Source of the DNA: Paenibacillus_S sp043945595
GTDB lineage: Bacteria > Bacillota > Bacilli > Paenibacillales > NBRC-103111
DNA: 64,000 bases
Assembly (NCBI RefSeq): GCF_043945595.1
Contig: NZ_JBIFNP010000002.1
Span: forward strand, 186,001-250,000
Direction: 5' to 3'
Shown: piece after piece, positions 26,533-36,018 of the stretch
Numbering within the stretch: the stretch's first letter is position 1
Layout: each line of letters opens with the position of its first letter
Program-made: the position numbers and the translations under genes
Notes under the pieces: generated by a model
What the model was told of the DNA's origin: nothing
Databases searched by the model: none
Seen by the model: only the letters and a program-made list of their open reading frames with translations

Positions 26533-27621
26533 ATGGTTTTGCGTCTTCATACCGGGGTTTGCTCGTTATTCGGCATTCGGTATCCTTTATTTCTTGCGGG
26601 TATGGCCGGAGGACCGTCCACGCCTGAGCTGGTTGCCGCCGTATCCGAGGCCGGCGGTCTCGGCACGCTGGGCGCCGCGTATATGGAACCCGATGCGATC
26701 GGAGCGGCGATCGACGAGATTCGCCGACGGACGGACGCGCCCTTCGCCGTCAATCTTTTTGCCCTCCGGGCCGTGGACGACAACGCGCGAATCCGCGAGG
26801 TTCAGCCGGTGCTGAACACGATGCGGGACGCGTTGGGGCTGCCGCAGGCCGGCCCGGAGCCGGCCGCCACGCGCGACCTGCTGGACGCGCAGCTGGCGGT
26901 GCTGCTTGAGAAGAAGGTGCCTGTCATCAGCACCGCCTTCGGTTTGCTGGACGAGCCGGCGCTGCGCGAGGCCAAGGCCGCAAGCATCCGCGTCGTTGCC
27001 ATGGCAACGACGGTTCGCGAAGCGGTGCTGGCGGAGCAGGCCGGGTGCGACGCGGTCGTCGCCCAAGGCACCGAAGCCGGCGGGCACCGGGGGACGTTCG
27101 ACGTCCGCCGGCACCCGATGGGCGCGAACATCGGCACGTTCGCGCTAGTGCCCCAGATCGCCGACAGCGTCAAGCTGCCCGTGCTGGCCGCGGGCGGCAT
27201 CATGGACGGGCGCGGGCTGGTCGCAGCGCTGGCGCTTGGCGCGCAGGGCGTGCAGCTGGGCACCCGCTTTCTGACGGCGGCGGAGTCCGGCGCGCATCCC
27301 GCCTACCGGCAGCAGCTTCTGGACAGCACGGAAGAGAGCACCGTGCTGACCAAGGCATTCTCCGGCCGCCCCGCCCGGGGCATCGCCAACGGATTCATTC
27401 GGCAGTGGGACGCAAGCGGCATCGAGCCGCTGCCGTTCCCGACGCAAAATACATTGACACGCGATGTAAGGAATGAGGCGGCCAAGCAAAATAACCCGGA
27501 CTACATGTCGCTGTGGGCCGGGCAGGGAACCCGGCAGCTGACGTCCGGTCAGACAGCCGGTGATATCGTAGCCGAGATCATGAACGAGGCTAAAGCTCTG
27601 ATTGGCTCCGTAAGCGAATGA
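26533..27621 (+). CDS. Nitronate monooxygenase (FMN-dependent)
   Basis: A 362-residue TIM-barrel flavoenzyme that oxidises alkyl nitronates such as propionate-3-nitronate. Family marks are FGIRYPLFLAGMAGG at the start and STAFGLLDEPALREAK. VVAQGTEAGGHRGTF carries the catalytic-site His near residue 180. PVLAAGGIMDGRGLVAALALGAQGVQLGTRFL forms the FMN phosphate site. GAGGTG precedes the ATG. It lies 54 bases after yqkE on the same strand and may be co-transcribed. A hairpin follows at 27666. Confidence 0.9.
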   Translation: MVLRLHTGVCSLFGIRYPLFLAGMAGGPSTPELVAAVSEAGGLGTLGAAYMEPDAIGAAIDEIRRRTDAPFAVNLFALRAVDDNARIREVQPVLNTMRDALGLPQAGPEPAATRDLLDAQLAVLLEKKVPVISTAFGLLDEPALREAKAASIRVVAMATTVREAVLAEQAGCDAVVAQGTEAGGHRGTFDVRRHPMGANIGTFALVPQIADSVKLPVLAAGGIMDGRGLVAALALGAQGVQLGTRFLTAAESGAHPAYRQQLLDSTEESTVLTKAFSGRPARGIANGFIRQWDASGIEPLPFPTQNTLTRDVRNEAAKQNNPDYMSLWAGQGTRQLTSGQTAGDIVAEIMNEAKALIGSVSE

Positions 27622-27987
27622 CCGTTCACCGCCCGCCATGCATTCTTCTCTTGGCATACTGGCATACCGGGAGCCGGAGTCTGCTTTCCTAAGCAGTGCC
27701 CCGGCTCCCGGTGTTTCAGGTCCGTCTACGGCGAGAAGCTCGCGGTATTCCAATCTCAGTACGAGAGACTTACGCTGTTCCGCATGAAGAACAGGCTTCA
27801 TTCATCCGGTCGCCGCGCAGCGCCGCCGCTGCCCGCTTGAGATTTGTCTCCCTGACACACCGCTGCCGGCAAGAAGCGGTTGGCTGGCATGCTGTTAAAT
27901 CTAGCGGGCACGCTTCCTTCCGGCAGCCATCGCATATCTTTTTCCCAGAGCAGCCGCGCTTTCGTCCATCTCATCCCGCCCCGCCGT
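27622..27987. other. Intergenic stretch with a hairpin and no gene
   Basis: About 365 bases between the convergent nitronate monooxygenase and glnP genes. Only the hairpin at 27666-27712 is clear. Frames through it on either strand lack ribosome sites. Confidence 0.5.
27666..27712. terminator. Probable terminator hairpin
   Basis: ACCGGGAGCCGG / CCGGCTCCCGGT make a 12-bp GC-rich stem with an inner CTGCTT / AAGCAG stem. The T-run is short (GTTT), so termination strength is uncertain. Confidence 0.55.
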
Positions 27988-28638
27988 TTAAACCTGCCGT
28001 ATCTCCAGCCGCCGCGCGATAGTAGACAAACTGTAATTGACGATAAAATACATGAAGGCTGTCATCAGCAGCGTAGGAATGACGAAGTTTGCGTCTTGTC
28101 CGTTAATGATCTGGGCGTTGTGCATCAGCTCCGCCAAAGAAATGACGACGGCCAGCGATGTATCTTTCAAGAGCGATATGAACTGGCTGACGATAGGCGG
28201 CACCATTCTGCGCAGTGCCTGGGGAAGCACGATATACCGCAGTGTCTGTGTGTAAGTCAATCCGGAGGATCGTGCGGCCTCAATCTGGCCCTTATCTATA
28301 GAATTCAGGCCGCTGCGCACAATTTCGGAAATCATCGCCGCCTCAAATACCGTCAGGGCGGCGATCGCCGCACGCTCGACACTCAGCTTCATACCGATTT
28401 CCGGCAGCGCGAAATAAGTAAAGAAAATAAGCAGCAGCAGCGGCAGATTCCGGATCGTTTCGACTCCTACGGCTGTCAGCCTCGACAGGACGGGCAGCCG
28501 CGCATAGCGGATAATGCCCAGAATACAGCCAAGAATAAAGCTCAATACAATAGCGATCAACGCAACCCTCAGCGTCATGCCAAGCCCTTGCAGCAGAAAC
28601 CGGATATGCTCCCAGCTGTATGCCCCGATAAAATCCAT
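27988..28638 (-). CDS. glnP: Glutamine-type amino acid ABC transporter permease
   Basis: A 216-residue polar amino acid permease (His/Glu/Gln type). It starts FLLQGLGMTLRVALIAIV, has AVGVETIRNLPLLLLIFF, and shows the coupling loop EAARSSGLTYTQTLRYIVLPQA. The gene order glnQ-glnH-glnM-glnP on the minus strand matches the Bacillus glutamine importer. It is the last gene of the operon, 22 bases after glnM. AGGAGGGG precedes the ATG. Confidence 0.88.
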   Translation of the reverse strand: MDFIGAYSWEHIRFLLQGLGMTLRVALIAIVLSFILGCILGIIRYARLPVLSRLTAVGVETIRNLPLLLLIFFTYFALPEIGMKLSVERAAIAALTVFEAAMISEIVRSGLNSIDKGQIEAARSSGLTYTQTLRYIVLPQALRRMVPPIVSQFISLLKDTSLAVVISLAELMHNAQIINGQDANFVIPTLLMTAFMYFIVNYSLSTIARRLEIRQV

Positions 28639-28660
28639 TCTTCCCCCTCCTTTCGCCGCC

Positions 28661-29324
28661 TTAGCCGCTTCTGGCCATGCGCCTCTCCAAATAAGCTACG
28701 CCGAAGCTCAGCGGAATCGTCAGTAGGAGATAAAACAAGGCGACGAAAATATATACGCTGAAGGTCACAAACGATTTTGTCGAGATCAGATCGGCATAAT
28801 ACATCAGATCGAGACCGGCCACAACGCTCAGCACCGACGAGTTTTTAACGAGGTTCAGAAATTGGTTGCCCAAGGGCGGAATTACAATTTTCGTTGCCTG
28901 CGGCAGGACGATATACCGCATCGTCTGCGCATAAGTAAGTCCGGAGGAACGCGCAGCCTCCGTCTGTCCTGCGGGCACGGCCAGAATGCCGGCCCGGATC
29001 GCTTCCGCTATGAACGAGGATGTGTAGACCGTCAGCCCGAGCGTCCCTGCCGCGAACCCGCTTAGCGGAAATCCGAGAGACGATCGGACCCAGAAAGAAA
29101 AGAAATACGATGAGCAGCAGCGGAATATTCCGGATAAATTCAACGTAGGCGGCTCCCAAGGCGCTCAGCGGCCGGATCGGACAAATCCGCATGACCGCTA
29201 CCAAAGTACCGAGAATCAGGCTGCCGATCAGCGCGATGACGCTGGCCTCCAATGTATGGAGAAACCCTTCCATGTACATCGGCCAATACTTTTCGAGCAG
29301 CTTCCAATTGAGCAGCTTTTCCAA
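28661..29324 (-). CDS. glnM: Glutamine-type amino acid ABC transporter permease, frameshifted
   Basis: The second permease of the importer, about 220 residues read in two frames. The first frame, from 29324, gives YMEGFLHTLEASVIALIGSLILG and YVEFIRNIPLLLIVFLFFLG. The second gives AGTLGLTVYTSSFIAEAIRAGIL and the coupling loop EAARSSGLTYAQTMRYIVLPQA, ending at 28661. The shift lies near 29072-29087. Both halves are well conserved, which argues for a single-base sequence error. Confidence 0.82.
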
Positions 29325-29420
29325 TGCGCCGTCCTCCTTCCTTCTGTGCTGTCCGAACGGAATAGGATGAACAGCCGGTACGGCCGCTCATCCTATGTGT
29401 TCCAAAGTCCCGCAGCTCAT

Positions 29421-30291
29421 TTATTTGGGCGGCTTCTCGCCGATCCATTTCTCATACATTTTGTCGTATTCTCCGCTCGTATTGAGCTCCTTCAGAAAAT
29501 CATTTACATACTTAACAAAACCGGTATCGCCCTTGCGGATGGCCATGCCATAGGGCTCGTCGGTGAACGTTCCGCCCACGACCTGGTAATTGGGGTCCTG
29601 CTTCACCATACCGTACAGGATAGCGTTATCTGTCGTCAGCGCGTCGCCCTGGCCGGCCTTGAGAGCCGTGAAGGCTTCCTGGTAATTTTCAAATTCCAGC
29701 ACCGTTGCATCCGGCGCCTTCTGGCGAATATTATCCGTGGACGTGGAGCCTTTTACCGCGAGCACCTTCACGCCTTTTTTCACGTCGGCCACCGATTGGA
29801 TCGGACTGCCCTTCTTCACGAGGAGCGATTGTCCCGCCTTGAAATAGATATCGGAAAATTCAACCTCCTGCTTCCGTTCCTCCGTGATCGTCATCGTTGC
29901 TATAATCATGTCGATGTCGCCGTTCTTCAACAGCGGTATGCGCGTTTTGGACGTGACTTCCTTCAGCTCGACCTTGTTCTCATCGCCCAATATTTTTTTG
30001 GCCAGCGCTTTGGCCATATCGATGTCAAAGCCCTCCACTTTGCCGGTCCGGGCCCTTCAGACCGAACAGCTTGGTGTCGAACTTCACACCCACGACCAGC
30101 TTCCCGCGCTTTTGAATATCGTCCAGCGTCTTGCTCGCCTGTCCCGCATCCGTCTGGCCGCCGTCTGCCCCTGCTTTAGGCGGGTCGGCAGGCGCCGCCG
30201 GCGCAGCTCCATTGGAACCGCAGCCCGCCAGAAGCAATGCCGCAAGCATCAGCATCATCGTCAATAAAACCAACAGCTTTTTCTTTGTCAT
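29421..30291 (-). CDS. glnH: Amino acid-binding lipoprotein of the glutamine importer, frameshifted
   Basis: An extracellular binding protein of about 290 residues. The N-terminal frame has a signal peptide and lipobox (ALLLAGCG), then DIQKRGKLVVGVKFDTKLFGLKGP. The second frame continues EGFDIDMAKALAKKILG, then IATMTITEERKQEVEFSDIYF, and ends at 29421. One extra C at about 30043-30047 explains the break and, when removed, restores GPDGKVEGFDID. It lies between glnQ and glnM in the operon. Confidence 0.85.
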
Positions 30292-30392
30292 TCCCCATTC
30301 CCCTCTTCCTTCCCGAATTCAAGGTGCAGCATAAAGCCCGCCTGGCTCACCATTCTTCCTTTTCCTGCTTTACCGCTTCCTGTTTAACCCTG

Positions 30393-31121
30393 CTATCCAT
30401 GCAGCAGCCGGCTCAGAAACAGCCGCGCACGCTCCTCCCGCGGATTCGCGAAGAAATCAGCCGGTGCGGCTTCCTCCACGATTTGGCCTTGATCCATAAA
30501 GACGATCCGGTCGGCCACCTCCCGGGCAAAGCCCATCTCGTGGGTGACAACGACCATCGTCATCCCTTCGTCTGCCAATCCTCTCATGACGTCAAGCACT
30601 TCCCCGATCATCTCCGGGTCCAATGCGGAGGTCGGCTCGTCGAACAGCATCAGCTTCGGCTTCATTGCAAGCCCGCGGGCAATCGCCACCCTCTGCTGCT
30701 GTCCTCCGGACAGCTGGGCGGGAAACGCTCCCGCTTTTTCGGGGATGCCGACTTTTCGCAAGTAGTGCATGGCGGTTACCGCCGCTTCTTCCTTAATCGC
30801 GCCAAGCGCCTTGACCGGAGCCAGCGTAATATTGTCCATCACCGACATATGGGGATATAAATTAAAATGCTGGAATACCATGCCGATGTCCCGCCGGAGC
30901 GCGTTGACATCCGTTTTTTTGTCATGGAGCCTGGCGCCCATCACAAGCAGCTCTCCGTCCGTAATCGTCTCAAGCCGGTTTATGCAGCGCAGCAGCGTGC
31001 TTTTGCCCGAGCCGGACGGTCCGATAATGACGACCACTTCGCCTTGCCCGATGGACAATGTGATCTGCTTCAATACATGAAACGACCCGAAATACTTATT
31101 TACCTTCCGAAATTCAATCAC
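30393..31121 (-). CDS. glnQ: Amino acid ABC transporter ATP-binding protein
   Basis: A 242-residue polar amino acid transport ATPase. Walker A is GPSGSGKS at 34-41, the Q loop is VFQHFNLYPHMSVMDN, the signature LSGGQQQR, and Walker B LMLFDEPTSALDPE. The GTG at 31121 is the likely start: AAGGAGG lies 6 bases before it and the protein then begins MIEFRKVNKYFG as in the family. An in-frame ATG at 31142 overlaps that ribosome site. It heads glnQHMP. Confidence 0.93.
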   Translation of the reverse strand: MIEFRKVNKYFGSFHVLKQITLSIGQGEVVVIIGPSGSGKSTLLRCINRLETITDGELLVMGARLHDKKTDVNALRRDIGMVFQHFNLYPHMSVMDNITLAPVKALGAIKEEAAVTAMHYLRKVGIPEKAGAFPAQLSGGQQQRVAIARGLAMKPKLMLFDEPTSALDPEMIGEVLDVMRGLADEGMTMVVVTHEMGFAREVADRIVFMDQGQIVEEAAPADFFANPREERARLFLSRLLHG

Positions 31122-31385
31122 CGGCGGCCTCCTTATCCTCATCCGTCCTCATGACATATTACTGACGCAGATATGTTATCTAAAGAGGTCAGCTCCATTG
31201 CGAAGGAACATATATTAAACTATTATCCAGGCGTCCATATTATGACAAACGGACATCTATCCAGCGCTTCCCATCTATATCCCGTACCTGGACGGACATG
31301 CTATATAGAAGTGACTGCAGTTTTGAGCCATCTTCATTATGCCTTCAGGCAGCACTCAATCTAATGTAAAGGAAGATAATCTCAC

Positions 31386-32021
31386 ATGGCACAGCTCTTG
31401 TATATTACCGCTCATCCGAACAATGAGACTCAGTCCTACAGTATGGCTGTCGGCAAAGCGTTTATCGATGCTTATCGCAAGGCGCACCCGAACGATGAAG
31501 TGATCACGCTGGACTTATATCAAGCCGATATTCCGCATATTGACGCCGATGTATTCAGCGGCTGGGGCAAGCTTCGGTCCGGAAGCTCCTTCGACCAGCT
31601 CTCCGCGGAGGAGAAGGCTAAAGTATCGCGTCTAAGCGCTCTCACCGAACAGTTCGTGGCGGCCGATAAATACGTATTCGTTACACCGATGTGGAATTTC
31701 TCTTACCCGCCGATTATGAAAGCCTACATCGATTCCATCTGTACTGCGGGTAAAACGTTCAAATATACGGAAAACGGCCCGGTCGGCCTGCTGCCGGATA
31801 AAAAGGCGCTCCATATTCAATCGCGCGGCGGTGTCTACTCCGAAGGTCCAGCCGCCAATATGGAATCGGGGCACCGCCATTTATCGGCGATTATGCAGTT
31901 CTTCGGCATCCCGTCCTTTGAAGGAATCTTTATTGAGGGGCACAATCAGTTCCCCGACCGGGCTGAAGAAATTAAAAACAAAGCTATCGATCAGGCGGTA
32001 GCTCTAGCACAATCATTCTAG
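31386..32021 (+). CDS. azoR: FMN-dependent NADH:quinone oxidoreductase / azoreductase
   Basis: A 211-residue flavodoxin-fold enzyme that reduces quinones and azo dyes by two electrons. Family motifs are LYITAHPNNETQSYSMAVG, VTPMWNFSYPPIMKAYIDSI (FMN site) and IQSRGGVYSEGPAANMESG. In Bacillus azoR genes belong to the MhqR or YodB electrophile regulons, which fits the mhq and cat genes near 55-60 kb. I did not find the MhqR box of that cluster in its promoter. GGAAG lies 12 bases before the ATG. Confidence 0.92.
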   Translation: MAQLLYITAHPNNETQSYSMAVGKAFIDAYRKAHPNDEVITLDLYQADIPHIDADVFSGWGKLRSGSSFDQLSAEEKAKVSRLSALTEQFVAADKYVFVTPMWNFSYPPIMKAYIDSICTAGKTFKYTENGPVGLLPDKKALHIQSRGGVYSEGPAANMESGHRHLSAIMQFFGIPSFEGIFIEGHNQFPDRAEEIKNKAIDQAVALAQSF

Positions 32022-32032
32022 GAGTTAGCCGA

Positions 32033-32068
32033 AACAGCACGTTCTTCTTCGTGAAGAAGCGTGCTGTT
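32033..32068 (+). terminator. Terminator of azoR
   Basis: AACAGCAC / GTGCTGTT with an inner TTCTTC / GAAGAA stem, followed by CATTCTTT. Confidence 0.65.
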
Positions 32069-32099
32069 CATTCTTTATGGTTTACAAGCACGAAAAAAA

Positions 32100-32125
32100 A
32101 GCTTGCTCCTTCAACGGAACAAGCT
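32100..32125. terminator. Terminator between azoR and the 51-residue gene
   Basis: AGCTTG.TCC / GGA.CAAGCT stem with A-run before and CTTTTT after, so it can act on either strand. On the minus strand it follows the small gene stopping at 32155. Confidence 0.75.
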
Positions 32126-32154
32126 CTTTTTCATGTGAGCGGCGTACCGCCGCT

Positions 32155-32310
32155 TTAATTTTTACCGGGAACGTAGTCAACGACCTTATCTTCGCTAACC
32201 TGCAGCTGATCTTCCAGCAGCTTTTCGTTGGCTGCATTAAACTCAGCGCGGTTTAACGGCTGCTGCTGGCTGTCCGCCGCTTGAGCGGTTTCTTCGTCAT
32301 GTACTCCCAT
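32155..32310 (-). CDS. Small acidic protein of 51 residues
   Basis: The minus strand encodes a 51-residue protein starting MGVHDEETAQAADSQQQ and ending VVDYVPGKN. AAAGGAGC lies 8 bases before the ATG, and a terminator follows the stop. The composition is acidic and Gln-rich with no membrane segment. I do not recognise the family. Good translation signals and a dedicated terminator support a real gene. It sits between azoR and a nitroreductase gene. Confidence 0.6.
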   Translation of the reverse strand: MGVHDEETAQAADSQQQPLNRAEFNAANEKLLEDQLQVSEDKVVDYVPGKN

Positions 32311-32429
32311 CGTGCACGCTCCTTTGTGTTGAAGGCAGACAGAAAAGCATCCCGCCTCCTTAGAGTGCTTGCACGGATAATATGGGCGAATACTCCGTTA
32401 TTTATGCTTTAACCCACACTCAGATGGGA

Positions 32430-33047
32430 TTAGAAGCGCTCGCGGATGACTTGGTCTTCCAAAGGAAGACGCTCCGTCGCCCGCGCAGGCGCCTGAGCCT
32501 TACCGATCGGAAGCATCATGATCGGCACATAGCGATCCGGAATGTTCAGTTCTTGAATCAGGGCCGCTTGATTGTAGCCGCCCATAGGTACGGTGTCGTA
32601 CCCTTTTGCGCGTGCTGCCAGCATCAGCTGCATGGCTGCCAGCGATCCATTGCGGATCGCCTCGTCTCTTGCAAGGCCCGGATTGTTGCTGTATGCACCG
32701 TTGATTTGTCCCAGCATCATGTCGCGGATCTGCGGCGTTGCGCTTTCGTAGACCTTAGGCGCCACCTCATTGGCCTGCAAGTCGCCCAAGACAATAACGA
32801 CAACCGATGCATCCACGACCTGCTGCTGGTTATAGGCGATAGGCAGCAGTTTTTCTTTATTCGCTTGCTCCGTTACCACGAGAAAGCGCCAATGCTGAAG
32901 ATTCCACGAAGAAGGCGCGCTGGCCGCCAGCTCCAAAATTTCGTTCAATTCCGCTTCGGGAATCGTCACGCCAGGCTCATATTTACGTACCGAATGACGG
33001 GATAATAGCAATTCCTCGCCTGCACTTTTGTTGTCAGTTAAACTCAT
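32430..33047 (-). CDS. Nitroreductase family protein
   Basis: A 205-residue FMN enzyme of the nitroreductase family. It shows SRHSVRKYEPGVTIPEAELNEIL, then ASAPSSWNLQHWRFLVV (FMN contacts), and AMQLMLAARAKGYDTVPMGGY. Such enzymes reduce nitroaromatics or quinones with NAD(P)H. The ATG at 33047 has AGGAGTGG upstream and is preferred over an ATG at 33086. A candidate regulatory repeat overlaps its promoter. The neighbouring azoR suggests a shared electrophile-defence role. Confidence 0.88.
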   Translation of the reverse strand: MSLTDNKSAGEELLLSRHSVRKYEPGVTIPEAELNEILELAASAPSSWNLQHWRFLVVTEQANKEKLLPIAYNQQQVVDASVVVIVLGDLQANEVAPKVYESATPQIRDMMLGQINGAYSNNPGLARDEAIRNGSLAAMQLMLAARAKGYDTVPMGGYNQAALIQELNIPDRYVPIMMLPIGKAQAPARATERLPLEDQVIRERF

Positions 33048-33086
33048 GTATGCTTCCACTCCTTTTTCTGCATTGCTTTCTTTCAA

Positions 33087-33121
33087 ATCATATCATACTT
33101 GCTTACTTTTGTTAAGTTAGT
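33087..33121 (-). promoter_or_regulatory. Promoter with imperfect YodB/HxlR-like repeat
   Basis: On the minus strand TTAACA (33115-33110), a 17-nt spacer and TATGAT (33092-33087) form the nitroreductase promoter. An imperfect inverted repeat spans 33097-33121: ACTTGCTTA and TAAGTTAGT match at 7 of 9 positions. It overlaps the -35 box and spacer. The sequence TTAGTTAC at 33117-33124 also occurs in the catE operator. Confidence 0.45.
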
Positions 33122-33316
33122 TACTCATCCCTTAAAGCAGACTAGCTCAGGGCTCCTCTTAGGTTCACCTGAGCCATCCTAAGTATGTAGCCGCCGCCTT
33201 GTTAATGACTGGGCGAAACAGATTCTTTGTTCCCCTCAAGATTCGACCGGCCGCGGGCGGCGCCGCAGCACTTGCCTGGCTTCGAACGCATTGAAAAAAG
33301 GCCCTCCCCTAAGGGG
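33122..33316. other. Intergenic stretch without a recognised gene
   Basis: About 200 bases between the nitroreductase promoter and the end of the second chemoreceptor gene. No coding or RNA feature is apparent. Confidence 0.4.
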
Positions 33317-35008
33317 TTAAACCCGGAATTTCACAACCAGCTGATGCAATTCCTCCGAAATGCCCGATAACGCATTGGCCGAGGATGTAATTTCTTGTAT
33401 CGAGGCCAGCTGCTGTTCCGTTGTAGCTGCAACCGTCTGCGCCAGGCTTGAGGTCTGTTCGGAAATCTGCCCCATGCTGATCACGGTGGCAGCGACCTCC
33501 TCGGAGCTCGCCGACATCTGCTCTGCCGCTGCCGCCGCTTCCTGAATTCGTTTGGACACTTCTATCGTAGAATGCACGATAAGCTCGAACGTCGTCTCAG
33601 CTTGTCCTACAGCCTCAAGTCCTTCTCTTACCTCTAACATTCCTTCATCCATGGACTGCACGGCTTGCGAAGTACTCAGACGAACTCCTTCAATGACCTG
33701 ATTGATTTCCTGGATGGAATTGGCAGTCTGATTGGACAGCTTGCGGATTTCTCCGGCCACGACCGCAAAGCCCTTCCCGTCTTCACCCGCTCTGGCCGCC
33801 TCGATCGCCGCATTCAGCGACAGCAGGTTCGTCTGCTCCGCGATTTCGCCAATGAACAAGGAAATCCGGTTGATACTATGCGAATGCTCCTCCAGCTGGC
33901 GGATGACTTCGCTGGCTTTCTCGACCGTGCCGCTAATAATCTGAATTTTGGCCGCGGCCTTCTGAATGACCTCGGTTCCTTTCTCCGCCTGATGGGAAGC
34001 CTCGTTCGAAATATCGGCCACATCGGATGTCGTCTCGGCGATCCGTTGAATTCCTACAGCCATTTCGTCCATGGCACGCGCGCATTCCAATGCGTTCTGC
34101 GCCTGATTCTCCGAGCCTGCCGCCACTTCCTGTATGGAGGTCGTCACATGCTCCGACGCGGAAGCATTCTGCTCAGAGCTGGCGGAGAGCTCCTGCGCCG
34201 ATGCAGCGACCAGGTTCGACGCTTCCTGTATTTGATGCACCGAATCGCGAAGGGTACGGGAAAGGCGATTTACCGAGGCTACCAGAACCCCGATTTCATC
34301 TTTGGAACCATATTTCAGATCCTTGCCCGTCAAATCGCCATTCGAAATCCGCTCCAGCGCCTGCGCCGTTTGTACTACCGGCCTGGAAATCATTCTCGTT
34401 ATGAAGTAGGCGATCAGCACGACAAAAACGAAAGCTGCCGCAAGCAATACGAAAAATTCTGTTACGCTTTCCCGGTACAAAACGTCGCTGTCGAGCTCCG
34501 CCTGCATTGCGCCTTGATGGTTATACTGTACGATCGTAGTAATAATGTCTTGAACATCCTGAAACGCTTTGGTAAAATCGGTGTTCGCCTCCGATACGGA
34601 TGCAGCCTGCGCAATTTTATCGCTTTTATTCATCTGCTTAAAGTTATCCCAGCGGGATTTCAGCACCTTTAAATTTTCCGCATCCTGGGCATCGGCCACA
34701 GAACCTTCATAGGTAGTCAGCTTCGCATCGATATCCGCATAAGACGACTCCAGCTGCTTGTTCAGCTCAGCTTGCTTGGCAGCATTCTTTTCCACCAGCA
34801 TCTGATAGTACAACGATAAAATATGCTCCTTGGCGTAATTCACCTGGTTGGCGACTTCCGTACCGACGAGCCAGGTCCGAGTAATTTCTTTGGTGTTATT
34901 TTGAAGCTCCTTCATATTTCTCAAATCCATCCAACCCATTACACCCATGACCAGTAAAATGCAGGCGAATGCAGCTACCAGTTTTTTCCCGACCGTCAAT
35001 GACATCAT
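33317..35008 (-). CDS. Methyl-accepting chemotaxis protein with 4HB sensor
   Basis: A 563-residue chemoreceptor. A first membrane segment (LVAAFACILLVMGVMGWM) is followed by a four-helix-bundle sensor at about 35-185 (MKELQNNTKEITRTWLVGTE). A second membrane segment (EFFVLLAAAFVFVVLIAYFI) and a HAMP domain follow. The signalling tip is IAEQTNLLSLNAAIEAARAG, then VVAGEIRKLSNQT. ATG at 35008 follows GGGGG. Ligand is unknown. It is unlinked to other chemotaxis genes here. Confidence 0.94.
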   Translation of the reverse strand: MMSLTVGKKLVAAFACILLVMGVMGWMDLRNMKELQNNTKEITRTWLVGTEVANQVNYAKEHILSLYYQMLVEKNAAKQAELNKQLESSYADIDAKLTTYEGSVADAQDAENLKVLKSRWDNFKQMNKSDKIAQAASVSEANTDFTKAFQDVQDIITTIVQYNHQGAMQAELDSDVLYRESVTEFFVLLAAAFVFVVLIAYFITRMISRPVVQTAQALERISNGDLTGKDLKYGSKDEIGVLVASVNRLSRTLRDSVHQIQEASNLVAASAQELSASSEQNASASEHVTTSIQEVAAGSENQAQNALECARAMDEMAVGIQRIAETTSDVADISNEASHQAEKGTEVIQKAAAKIQIISGTVEKASEVIRQLEEHSHSINRISLFIGEIAEQTNLLSLNAAIEAARAGEDGKGFAVVAGEIRKLSNQTANSIQEINQVIEGVRLSTSQAVQSMDEGMLEVREGLEAVGQAETTFELIVHSTIEVSKRIQEAAAAAEQMSASSEEVAATVISMGQISEQTSSLAQTVAATTEQQLASIQEITSSANALSGISEELHQLVVKFRV

Positions 35009-35183
35009 GCAACCCCCTAAGTATGTAAGCAATCACAAGTCTCTCATTCTCATCTTAGTAGCAATTGTTTAGTTTTCTTATGGAAAGACTGTTTGCTATG
35101 TATGAAATTCACTAATAGTTGTCTAACAATTGGGCTTACACTACAATGAAAAGGTACAATCGCATCCTCAGGGGGAATGGAAG

Positions 35184-36003
35184 ATGAGTATCAAATGGGA
35201 CGGTCACACACACACACGCTTCTGCTATCACGGCAGCAGCGCGCCTCAGGAGGAATACCTGGATCAGGCCGTCAAGCTTGGCTTCGAACGCTATACGATC
35301 AGCGAGCATCCGCCGCTGCCGCAAGGCTGGATCGGCAACGCAGCCTTATTCGAGGAGCTGGCGATGCCTGAAGCGGAGCTGCCTTTATACTTCGCTTACG
35401 TGAAGCAAATGCAGGAGCAGTACAGCGGGAGCATCGAGATCACCTCCGGATTGGAGCTGGATTATTTGCCCGGGCGGCTGGACTATACCGAACGGCTGTT
35501 CGGACCGCTGGCAGACGGAGCTGGAGGATGTCGTCTACTCCGTTCATTATTTGCCCGGCAAGGAAGGCATGCGGTGTATTGACTTCACCGCGGATGATTT
35601 CCGCCAAGGGCTGCTAAGCTATTACGGCACGATGGAGAATGTGGTCGAGGAATATTACAATCACGTGGAGGCGGCCATCGAGCGGGCGGGGCAGCTGCCC
35701 GTACGCACCAGGCTCGGACACATCAACCTGATAGAAAAGTTTCAACAGGCGCTGCCGCCTATCGACGAGGGACAGATTCGCAGACGTCTGGAAAATATTA
35801 TCCCCAAGCTGGTTCAAGCCGGGATCGGGATAGACGTCAACACCGCGGGCTTACGCGTCGCTACGTGCGGGAAGCCGTATGCGCCGGAATGGTTTATTAA
35901 GCAGTGCCGGCAGCAGGGCATTGCTTGCATTTACGGCTCCGATGCCCACAAACCTGAGCATGTGGGCACCGGTTGGGATTGGTATGAAGCCTTGACGCTG
36001 TAA
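35184..36003 (+). CDS. hisJ: Histidinol-phosphatase of the PHP family, frameshifted
   Basis: A PHP-domain phosphatase of about 272 residues that would remove phosphate from histidinol phosphate in histidine synthesis. The first frame begins MSIKWDGHTHTRFCYHG; DGHTHT at 6-11 is the metal motif, followed by ISEHPPLP. The second frame gives VVYSVHYLPG, RLGHINLIEKF and YGSDAHKPEHVG, each with expected metal-binding His or Asp. One extra G near 35502-35508 breaks the frame; removing it restores LFDRWQTELEDV. The start at 35184 follows GGGGGAATGGAAG. No other his genes are present. Confidence 0.85.
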
Positions 36004-36018
36004 CCTGCCAAGCTGTGT

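Noticed and set aside
35009..35130. Sigma-D promoter before the second chemoreceptor gene
   Set aside because: TAAA is present on the minus strand but no GCCGATAT-like -10 lies at the right distance.
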